A stretch of DNA of 64,000 bases from Chryseobacterium viscerum (GTDB lineage: Bacteria > Bacteroidota > Bacteroidia > Flavobacteriales > Weeksellaceae). The stretch covers positions 60,849-124,848 of the forward strand of contig NZ_PPEG02000012.1 in NCBI RefSeq assembly GCF_002899945.2. Reading direction: 5' to 3'. Of this stretch, positions 24,962-31,864 are shown piece after piece. Position numbers and translations under genes: made by a program. Numbering within the stretch: position 1 is the stretch's first letter; the number at the start of each line of letters is the position of its first letter. The notes under the pieces are model-generated. The model was given only the letters and a program-made list of their open reading frames with translations, was not told where the DNA came from and did not search any database.

Positions 24962-25849
24962 TTATTGTGAAAGAAGTCCAAGAACTTTTTCAAGTCCCGC
25001 AGGCATTTCATCATTGGTCGCACGTACTTTTACGCCAAGAGAATATTCTTTTTCCACTTTAATTCCTGTACTTGAAGTTCTTTTGTAAGAAACATCCACT
25101 TTGAATTTCACAGGTCCCCATCCTCCGGATACTCCGGCATTGATACCAAATTCATCACTTACATCCTTAGTATAAGTTGAATTAAGCTTAACATTAAAGT
25201 CTACTTCACAGGTTTCAATTCTAAAACTTGGAACGTTTAGCAAGGCTATAAAAGGAACGGAAAGCTCTACCGGATCAGGAATTGTTTTAGGATTAGTATT
25301 ATCTACCGGCTTATCTGGATCAAAATCCGGGTTGGGAATATTTTTAGTGTATTTAAACTCTGCCATTCTCAGTTTTTTCGCGCTATTCGGGTTGTTGGGA
25401 TCCGTAAGCTCAAAACCTACTTCATTGATGAAATTAACGGTGGCGATAGAAGCGTTAGACTGCGCTTTTACACAAGCATCCAAAGGTCCGCCAATGATGG
25501 TGGCAAAGTCAATACTTCCCAATTCTGCTGCAAAATCTGCACTGGCAGCGTCTGAAGTTTTGAAAATTTCTTCATCAGCAGCCATTTTACCGGCAATCAG
25601 TTTCATGATCTCCGAAGAAGCACCAGAAAACGATTTTTCCCACTTTTCATCATAATTCTTTTTGAAATCTTCTACGATGCCTAACAGTTCTTTATTGGTT
25701 AATGCACTCAATTCTGAAGTTTCAATTCCCGATACCTTTTCATAAACTGCAGGGGTAAGAACTTTTTCTACTCCTGATAAAAGGTCGATTAACTCATTTT
25801 TTGTTTTCTTGGCGTGGCTTGTTTCAAGCACTGATTTTAATGTTTCCAT
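24962..25849 (-). CDS. DUF2589-domain protein
   Basis: 295 residues, no signal peptide. After a roughly 110-residue N-terminal extension, the DUF2589 hallmark begins near residue 137: ATIIGGPLDACVKAQ, then a helix ending FINEVGFEL. Strands follow, including the SVPFIALLNVPSFRIE segment and, near the end, GVKVRATNDEMPAGLEKVL, which is typical of the family. The function of DUF2589 is not established. It is the first gene of a five-gene minus-strand cassette ending with a subtilisin and a possible inhibitor. A Bacteroidota -7-like box (TAATTTTG) lies 32 to 39 bases upstream of the start. Confidence 0.85.
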   Translation of the reverse strand: METLKSVLETSHAKKTKNELIDLLSGVEKVLTPAVYEKVSGIETSELSALTNKELLGIVEDFKKNYDEKWEKSFSGASSEIMKLIAGKMAADEEIFKTSDAASADFAAELGSIDFATIIGGPLDACVKAQSNASIATVNFINEVGFELTDPNNPNSAKKLRMAEFKYTKNIPNPDFDPDKPVDNTNPKTIPDPVELSVPFIALLNVPSFRIETCEVDFNVKLNSTYTKDVSDEFGINAGVSGGWGPVKFKVDVSYKRTSSTGIKVEKEYSLGVKVRATNDEMPAGLEKVLGLLSQ

Positions 25850-25880
25850 GTTGTTTTGTTTTTAAATTAATATGGTAAGA

Positions 25881-25888
25881 CAAAATTA
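25881..25888 (-). promoter_or_regulatory. -7-like box of the DUF2589 cassette
   Basis: Reads TAATTTTG on the minus strand, an exact match to the Bacteroidota TAnnTTTG element, 32 bases before the DUF2589 start codon. No TTG lies at the ideal upstream distance, so this is a partial match. Confidence 0.45.
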
Positions 25889-25954
25889 TATTGCCGACCG
25901 CCAAAACATTGCAGGAGAACCCCTTCACTTGCCCCGGAAAAACACCCTAAAATA

Positions 25955-25990
25955 AAAAGCCTGAACTTATGATGGTAAGTTCAGGCTTTT
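25955..25990. terminator. Strong hairpin terminator, probably bidirectional
   Basis: 15-bp perfect stem with a 6-base loop: 25955-25969 pairs with 25976-25990 (core GCCTGAACTTA / TAAGTTCAGGC), T-rich on the minus side. It separates the M1 peptidase unit (ending 26185) from the DUF2589 cassette. Confidence 0.85.
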
Positions 25991-26184
25991 GTGATATTTA
26001 TTTTATAAAACGCAAAGATGATATGATGTCGTCTTATAATTAAGTAAGCTAAGAAAGCAACAAGTTGCTGATGAAGCTGTGTGATTATGCGTTTGCTTAG
26101 AAAGAATCAATGAAATTGATTCCAACTTTGCTTCCTTGAAAATTCAACAAGAGATAATAATTCTTTGTTTTAAATCTAAAATTT

Positions 26185-28125
26185 CTATGCCGGAGTTTTG
26201 CTATTGTTTTCGATATTGATATCGGGAACTACCGAATTCGGATCCAGTTTTACCTCATCTATTTCTTTATTAGAATCTACTTTGAATGTCCATTCTGTAT
26301 TTCTCTTCCATACTTCAACAGGAATTTTCATTGTTTGCACCGTTCCGTCTTTGAATTTGATCTGTACGGTTGTAGGCATTGGCAGCTGACCCATATTTTC
26401 AACGGTAATCTGAACTCCGTTTTTAAAGTCTCCATTGATATATTTTACGTTTTTAACCGCCTGGTCAATTTTCCATTTATTAAAGAACCACCCTCTCCAG
26501 AACCAGCTCAGTTCTTCTCCGGAAACATTTTCCATCGTATGGAAGAAATCCCATGGTGTAGGGTGTTTGAAAGCCCAACGGTCTATATACGTTCTGAATG
26601 CTTTGTCAAATTTTTCAGGTCCGAGAACAGTTTCTCTTAAAACAGCTAATCCTGTTGCTGGTTTGTAGTACGCCAAAGCTCCGATATTTCTTTCTCTCAT
26701 ATTATCCGGTCCTACCATAACAGGCTCCAGGCTATCTGTCATCAGATAACTTCCTGAGCGCGCAAGATTCGGTTTGGTATAATATTCTCCTTTATTGAAA
26801 GCTTCGGTTGAAAGCCCGTTAATGAATGTATTAAACCCTTCATCCATCCAGGCAAATAATCTTTCATTAGATCCCACAATCATCGGAAACCAATTGTGCC
26901 CAAACTCATGGTCTGTAACGCCCCAAAGATCTTCTCCTTTGGAATCCATATGACAGAAAACAATTCCTGGATATTCCATTCCTCCTTCATTTCCTGCCAC
27001 ATTGGTGGCAGCCGGATAGGTGTATTCATACCATTTTTTTGAATAATGTTCTATGGCAGCTTTTGTATATTCTGTAGACCTTCCCCATGCTTTTTCTCCG
27101 GCACTTTCTGCAGGATAAGCTGAAATAGCCAAAGATTTCTTTCCACTAGGCAAATCAATTTTTGCCGCATCTAAAATAAATCCGGCAGATGATGCCCAGG
27201 CAAAATCTCTTGTCTGTTTTATTTTAAACTTCCATGTTTTTGTCCCTGAAGTTTTATTTTTACCAATTTCAGATTCAGGGTGAATCATTACTGTTTTATC
27301 GCTGTTTCTTGCCTGATTCCATCTGTTGATTTCTTCTTTGCTGTAGACTTCTTTTTCATTCAGAAGCTCTCCGGATGCCACTACATAATGATTAGCCGGA
27401 ACGGTAATATTGGCTGTAATATCTCCGTATTCTAAATAAAACTCCGAAGCTCCAAGATAGGGTAAGGTATTCCATCCCATTACATCATCATACACACACA
27501 TTCTCGGATACCACTGTGCCATGGTGAAGATTTTACCATTTTTAGTGTCCTGTATTCCCATTCTGTCTGAACCATATTCAGGAGAAACAAAAGAATATTC
27601 AATTTCTATTTTGGCAACACCTCCATTGGCTTTCAGTTCCTTTGGAAGATCAATCTGCATTCTTGTATCGGTAATGGTATAGCTTACTTCTCTTTTTCCG
27701 TCAAGTTTGATTGATTTAATCTTGTACCCGCCATTAAATTCTTCGCCATGCGCTCCATTTCTGCTTCCTGAAAGCGGAACGACTCCATTTCCTCTGGAAT
27801 CTTTTGCAAACAGGTTTTGATCCAGCTGCAGCCAAAGAAAACCCAGTTTATCCGGGCTGTTGTTGGTATAGGTAATTTCTGCAGTACCGGTAATCTCTTT
27901 TTTATCTTCATTCAGACTGACATTCAAATGATAATCTGCTGAATTCTGCCAATAAGCATGTCCCGGCTGTCCGCTTGCAGAACGGGTTGCTGTACCTGTC
28001 TGCGGATAGAAAAACGGCTTAAATGCCTCTACATAATCATATTTCGGGGTTTGCTGCGCATATACAGCCCCTGAAAATAATACAACTGCAACAGTCGAAA
28101 CAAGGGTTGGAAGTTTAAAATTCAT
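26185..28125 (-). CDS. M1-family metallopeptidase, exported (second paralogue)
   Basis: About 646 residues from the chosen ATG at 28125. Zinc signature HEFGH-x18-E intact (H406, H410, E429), with the M1 exopeptidase-like motif in GGMEYPG just before it. I reject the longer start at 28179: it would begin inside the terminator of the upstream SDR gene (28160-28186), and the shorter start places the signal peptide (MNFKLPTLVSTVAVVLFSGA) at the N-terminus. It shares architecture with the M1 gene at 14500-16365, for example the TGTAEITYTNNSPD and WYPRMCVYDD segments. Probably periplasmic or surface-bound; peptide substrate unknown. Confidence 0.92.
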   Translation of the reverse strand: MNFKLPTLVSTVAVVLFSGAVYAQQTPKYDYVEAFKPFFYPQTGTATRSASGQPGHAYWQNSADYHLNVSLNEDKKEITGTAEITYTNNSPDKLGFLWLQLDQNLFAKDSRGNGVVPLSGSRNGAHGEEFNGGYKIKSIKLDGKREVSYTITDTRMQIDLPKELKANGGVAKIEIEYSFVSPEYGSDRMGIQDTKNGKIFTMAQWYPRMCVYDDVMGWNTLPYLGASEFYLEYGDITANITVPANHYVVASGELLNEKEVYSKEEINRWNQARNSDKTVMIHPESEIGKNKTSGTKTWKFKIKQTRDFAWASSAGFILDAAKIDLPSGKKSLAISAYPAESAGEKAWGRSTEYTKAAIEHYSKKWYEYTYPAATNVAGNEGGMEYPGIVFCHMDSKGEDLWGVTDHEFGHNWFPMIVGSNERLFAWMDEGFNTFINGLSTEAFNKGEYYTKPNLARSGSYLMTDSLEPVMVGPDNMRERNIGALAYYKPATGLAVLRETVLGPEKFDKAFRTYIDRWAFKHPTPWDFFHTMENVSGEELSWFWRGWFFNKWKIDQAVKNVKYINGDFKNGVQITVENMGQLPMPTTVQIKFKDGTVQTMKIPVEVWKRNTEWTFKVDSNKEIDEVKLDPNSVVPDINIENNSKTPA

Positions 28126-28159
28126 TTGAAAATTATTATTTACTACATAGGTAAAAAAA

Positions 28160-28191
28160 CTCCCGGAATTGTTACACATCCGGGAGCTTTT
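28160..28191 (-). terminator. Terminator of the SDR gene
   Basis: 8-bp stem CTCCCGGA / TCCGGGAG, T run on the minus strand, 22 bases after the SDR stop codon; the plus side is also T-rich. Confidence 0.85.
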
Positions 28192-28207
28192 TTTACTATA
28201 ACTTTAA

Positions 28208-29089
28208 CTAGTTTGATTTTTTAGACTTGATCATTGCTTCCAAAGCATCCCACATTTCACTTGGGATTGCTTCAAGCATATTAAATTCTCCTGCTCCCTG
28301 AAGCCATTCTCCTCCATCTATCGTAACTACCTCACCATTCATATAGGCTGAGTAATCAGAAACCAGATATGCAGCAAGGTTGGCAAGCTCCTGGTGTTCT
28401 CCTACTCTTCTCAACGGGACTTTCTTTTTCATATCAAATTTCTCCTGAAGATCTCCCGGAAGAAGTCTGTCCCAAGCTCCTTTTGTAGGGAAAGGTCCCG
28501 GAGCAATGGCATTGAAACGGATTCCGTATTTCGCCCATTCTACAGCCAAAGATCTTGTCATCGCCAGGACTCCCGCTTTTGCACAGGCTGATGGCACTAC
28601 ATAGGCAGAGCCTGTCCACGCGTATGTTGTTACAATATTCAATACAGTTCCCGGAGTTTTAGAATCTATCCAATGTTTTCCTACTGAAAGGGTACAGTTT
28701 TTTGTTCCTTTTAAAACAATATCCAGAATAGAATCAAAAGCGGAGTGAGTCAGTTTTTCTGTTGGAGAGATAAAGTTTCCGGCAGCGTTATTCAATAAGA
28801 TATCAATCTTTCCGAATTCTTTTAAAGTAGCTTCTTTCATCGCCTCTACTTCCTCCCAGTTTCTTACGTCACAAGCTACACAAAGAACTTTACCGCCTGT
28901 TTCATCTTCCAGTTCCTTAGCTGTTGTTTGCAACTTCTCCAGATTTCTGGAAGTAATCACCACTTTGGCACCCAGTTCAAGAAAGTATTTGGTCATCGCT
29001 TTTCCAAGACCGCTTCCGCCTCCTGTAACAATCGCTACTTTATCTTTTAGTGCACCTTCGCGCAGCATAGGTTGTGTATATAGATTCAT
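28208..29089 (-). CDS. Short-chain dehydrogenase, 2,4-dienoyl-CoA reductase-like
   Basis: 293-residue Rossmann-fold oxidoreductase: nucleotide-binding TGGGSGLG near residue 23, NNAAGN near residue 100. At the classical catalytic Tyr position there is Ser in SACAKAG while the Lys is kept. Loss of the Tyr is a known feature of peroxisomal-type 2,4-dienoyl-CoA reductases, which reduce unsaturated acyl-CoA intermediates in beta-oxidation. Length and the C-terminal GGEWLQGAGEF agree with that group. Cytoplasmic; single gene with its own terminator. Substrate assignment is by family resemblance. Confidence 0.85.
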   Translation of the reverse strand: MNLYTQPMLREGALKDKVAIVTGGGSGLGKAMTKYFLELGAKVVITSRNLEKLQTTAKELEDETGGKVLCVACDVRNWEEVEAMKEATLKEFGKIDILLNNAAGNFISPTEKLTHSAFDSILDIVLKGTKNCTLSVGKHWIDSKTPGTVLNIVTTYAWTGSAYVVPSACAKAGVLAMTRSLAVEWAKYGIRFNAIAPGPFPTKGAWDRLLPGDLQEKFDMKKKVPLRRVGEHQELANLAAYLVSDYSAYMNGEVVTIDGGEWLQGAGEFNMLEAIPSEMWDALEAMIKSKKSN

Positions 29090-29211
29090 AAAATATTTTT
29101 TCTTAAAAATAACAAATATTGAAATGCAATCCCTTAAAATAGGTTGATAAATAATGCTACAAATAACTATTCTTTATATTATTTGAAAAAATAAATCAAA
29201 TATTAGAAAAC

Positions 29212-29250
29212 AAAATAGCCTGATAACAGGTACCAGGCTATTTTTTATCT
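29212..29250 (-). terminator. Terminator of the DUF1573 gene
   Basis: 11-bp stem AAAATAGCCTG / CAGGCTATTTT with an 11-base loop and A/T-rich flanks, 16 bases after the stop on the minus strand. Confidence 0.85.
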
Positions 29251-29265
29251 TTTTTAAATGATATA

Positions 29266-29676
29266 CTAAGAAGCAACTACTCCTTTGAATGAAAGCGCTT
29301 TAGGCGTTTTGCTATCACTTGTAGTAACGTTCACTGTTTTCATAAACGGACCTGCCGCTGCTGCATTAAAACTAGCTTCTACAAAACCTTTTTTTCCTGG
29401 CTGGATAGGAGTTTTTGTATAATCCGCTGTAGTACATCCGCATGAAGGTGCTACATTTTGTATAATGATTGGTTTTGAACTTGTGTTGGTAAATTCAAAT
29501 CTGATCAATTTTGGTTTTCCCTGAGGAATATTTCCTACATCTATAGATTCTGATTTCCATTTAATAGCATCTACAACCATTTTTACGATTGAAGGTGCAT
29601 CTGAAGTAAGTACATTCGCATAAAATGGAGAGAATGCTAAAACAGCTAAAAGAGCTGTGATTTTTAATTTTTTCAT
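29266..29676 (-). CDS. DUF1573 protein, exported
   Basis: 136 residues. Signal peptide (about 1-20), then a single immunoglobulin-like DUF1573 domain with the family signature around NVAPSCGCTTADY and the strand FEFTNTSSKPI. These proteins are common in Bacteroidota envelopes and have no settled biochemical role. The gene is divergent from the kinase at 29838 and shares a 149-base control region carrying TTGTTAA repeats, so it may belong to that system's regulon. A -7-like box TACATTTG (minus strand, plus positions 29726-29733) precedes it. Confidence 0.88.
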   Translation of the reverse strand: MKKLKITALLAVLAFSPFYANVLTSDAPSIVKMVVDAIKWKSESIDVGNIPQGKPKLIRFEFTNTSSKPIIIQNVAPSCGCTTADYTKTPIQPGKKGFVEASFNAAAAGPFMKTVNVTTSDSKTPKALSFKGVVAS

Positions 29677-29753
29677 GAGTATAAATTTTAATATGTTAGA
29701 AAAGGATTATCTTCTTTCGATGTAACAAATGTAAAACAGACTATGGTTACAAC

Positions 29754-29792
29754 TTGTTAACCGCTGTCAAACATTTGTTAACGAGTTGTTAA
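29754..29792. promoter_or_regulatory. Phased TTGTTAA repeats between DUF1573 gene and kinase gene
   Basis: TTGTTAA occurs at 29754, 29775 and 29786, spacing 21 and 11 bases, i.e. two turns and one turn of the helix. This is consistent with an OmpR-type regulator site controlling the divergent genes. Confidence 0.5.
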
Positions 29793-29810
29793 TGATAAAA
29801 GATAAATAGA

Positions 29811-29818
29811 TATTTTTG
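29811..29818 (+). promoter_or_regulatory. -7-like box of the second two-component operon
   Basis: TATTTTTG, an exact TAnnTTTG match, 20 bases before the kinase start; a TTG lies 22 bases upstream at 29786-29788, inside the TTGTTAA repeat. Confidence 0.5.
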
Positions 29819-29837
29819 GATAATATTGTTTCAGGAA

Positions 29838-31091
29838 ATGAAAATAAAAAAACTCAATATTATAATAACACTGGGATTTGTAGCTATTATCGGGATTTTA
29901 ATAGCTCAGTTGATGTGGACGCGCCAGGCTTATAATCTTGAAGATAAAAAGTTTAATCAAAAGGTAAATATAGCCTTAATGGAAGTCGCGGAGAAATTAT
30001 CCGGAGGCAAAACTTCTTATACAGAAAACCCTGTACAAAATATTGCGAATGACTATTATGTAGTTAATATCAATAATGAATTTCATCCCATCGTTCTTGA
30101 ATATTATCTAAAAACGGAATTCACACGTTTTCAAATCAATACAGACTATGTATATGCATTATACAACTGCCACAGTGATAAAATGGTGTATGGAAAGTAT
30201 ATGACTTCCCATCAGGAAAGCCCAAGCAATAAGGTGATTAATTTTCCCAAGCACAAAAATCTGATCTATTATTTCTCCATCCGTTTTCCTGATAAAACAA
30301 CGTATCTGATCAGTTCATTGAGGTTCTGGTATCTTCTTACATTTGCTCTTATTATCATTCTTCTGGTGTATGTTTATTCTATTTATACCATTATTCAGCA
30401 AAAGAAATTTTCAGAGCTGCAGCGTGATTTTATCAACAATATGACCCATGAGTTCAAAACGCCGCTGTCTTCTATCCTTTTGGCTTCAGAAGCGCTCAAC
30501 AAGCAGGAAATGGTGCAGGAAAATTCTAAACTGCAGACCTACACATCCATTATTATCAACCAAAGCCACAAGCTCAATAATCATATTGAAAAAATATTGA
30601 ATATTGCAAAGAATGATGCTTCCGGATTGTCTTTAAAACCTCAAAAAATCATTCTGCTTCCCTTTATTCAGGAGATTGCAGACACCATACAGCACAAAAA
30701 TACAGACCTCAGCATCGAAATAGATATTGAAAACAATACCTTCATAATGGCTGATGAATTTCACTTTACCAATATCATTTACAACATTTTAGATAACTCC
30801 ATCAAGTATTGTGAGACAAAACCTGTTATTAAAATTTCATCCTATAAAGATTCAAAAGGTTTATATTTAAAGTTTAAAGACAACGGAATGGGTATCCCGG
30901 CTAAAAATATTCCTCAAATTTTTGAAAAGTTTTACAGGGTACATACCAAAAGAAGCGAGGAAGTGAATGGTTTTGGACTGGGATTATTTTATGTAAAGAA
31001 AGTAGTACAGCAGCATCACTGGAAAATTTCTGTGGAGAATAATGAAGACAAAGGAATTACCACCACTCTTTTTTTTCCGTTTTCAATTTAA
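29838..31091 (+). CDS. Sensor histidine kinase, HisKA/HATPase (RprX-like)
   Basis: 417 residues from the ATG at 29838, chosen over 29826 because it places the first membrane helix (about 5-24) directly after the basic start MKIKK. A second helix lies at about 160-185, so the periplasmic sensor is about 135 residues. Phospho-acceptor H204 in THEFKTPLSS; HATPase_c with N-box YNILDNSIKYC, DNGMGIP and GLGLFYVKKV. No HAMP domain. Similar in layout to the kinase at 19303 and to RprX-type kinases of Bacteroides. The regulator follows after 12 bases. Confidence 0.93.
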   Translation: MKIKKLNIIITLGFVAIIGILIAQLMWTRQAYNLEDKKFNQKVNIALMEVAEKLSGGKTSYTENPVQNIANDYYVVNINNEFHPIVLEYYLKTEFTRFQINTDYVYALYNCHSDKMVYGKYMTSHQESPSNKVINFPKHKNLIYYFSIRFPDKTTYLISSLRFWYLLTFALIIILLVYVYSIYTIIQQKKFSELQRDFINNMTHEFKTPLSSILLASEALNKQEMVQENSKLQTYTSIIINQSHKLNNHIEKILNIAKNDASGLSLKPQKIILLPFIQEIADTIQHKNTDLSIEIDIENNTFIMADEFHFTNIIYNILDNSIKYCETKPVIKISSYKDSKGLYLKFKDNGMGIPAKNIPQIFEKFYRVHTKRSEEVNGFGLGLFYVKKVVQQHHWKISVENNEDKGITTTLFFPFSI

Positions 31092-31103
31092 TCATGGGTA
31101 AGT

Positions 31104-31787
31104 ATGGAGAAATCTAAAATTTTATATGCCGAAGATGACAAAACAATAGCATTCCTGGTTGAAGACAGTCTGGAAAGTTATTATGACATCAGCTGCTATT
31201 CGGATGGTGAATCTGCACTGGAAGCATTTAACGGTCAACATTTCGACATTTGTTTGCTGGACATTATGATGCCTGGTATGAACGGATTTGAGGTAGCAGA
31301 GCAGATTCGCAGTAAAAACTCAGACATTCCGATTATTTTTATTTCTGCAAAAGCTTTAAAGGAAGACAGAATCAAAGGACTGAAAATAGGCGCTGATGAT
31401 TATCTGGTAAAACCATTTAGTATTGAAGAACTAATCCTGAAAATTGAAGTTTTTCTGAAGCGTACAAAAAAAACAGATACTTCTCCTCTGAAATATAAAG
31501 TCGGGCAATATGATTTTGATCCCAAAAATTACACACTTCAAGGTTTAGAAAACAGTATTACTCTTACCCAAAGAGAATCTGATCTGCTTTTATATTTCAT
31601 CCGCCATAAAAACCTGGTTGTGAAAAGACAGGATATCCTGAAAGCCATTTGGGGAGACGATGATTATTTCATGGGACGAAGCCTTGATGTATTCATTTCC
31701 CGATTGCGAAAAGTATTGGCTGAAGAAAAGGATGTTTTAATCGAGAACCTGCATGGAATAGGTTTCCGTTTTTCCGAAAAAAAATAA
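31104..31787 (+). CDS. OmpR-family response regulator (RprY-like)
   Basis: 227 residues: receiver with D53 (LLDIMMP), acidic AEDD start and KPFSIEEL; winged-helix DNA-binding domain (about 130-225) ending NLHGIGFRF. Cognate to the preceding kinase. The C-terminal helix region (DDYFMGRSLDVFISRLRK) is nearly identical to that of the regulator at 20609, so the two systems may recognise related sites. Both operons do carry GTTAA-type phased repeats. Confidence 0.94.
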   Translation: MEKSKILYAEDDKTIAFLVEDSLESYYDISCYSDGESALEAFNGQHFDICLLDIMMPGMNGFEVAEQIRSKNSDIPIIFISAKALKEDRIKGLKIGADDYLVKPFSIEELILKIEVFLKRTKKTDTSPLKYKVGQYDFDPKNYTLQGLENSITLTQRESDLLLYFIRHKNLVVKRQDILKAIWGDDDYFMGRSLDVFISRLRKVLAEEKDVLIENLHGIGFRFSEKK

Positions 31788-31864
31788 ATATTGAACGAAT
31801 TCGTGTAAAATAAAACTGCAAATGGTGATTTTAATTAATTTTAAACTTTGAAAATTTGTCATTA

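Larger units (their letters stand above)
25850..26184. other. 335-base intergenic region upstream of the DUF2589 cassette
   Basis: Holds the cassette promoter region (-7-like box at 25881-25888), a long terminator hairpin (25955-25990), and a stretch 26040-26160 with small inverted repeats, for example AATCAAT-GAA-ATTGATT at 26105-26121. I see no credible gene. Confidence 0.5.

Noticed and set aside
28126..28179. 18-residue extension of the second M1 peptidase
   Set aside because: Would place translation start within the upstream gene's terminator and hide the signal peptide; the ATG at 28125 is better.
31856..31864. TTG start for the GH92 gene
   Set aside because: Adds three residues before a signal peptide that starts correctly at the ATG at 31865.
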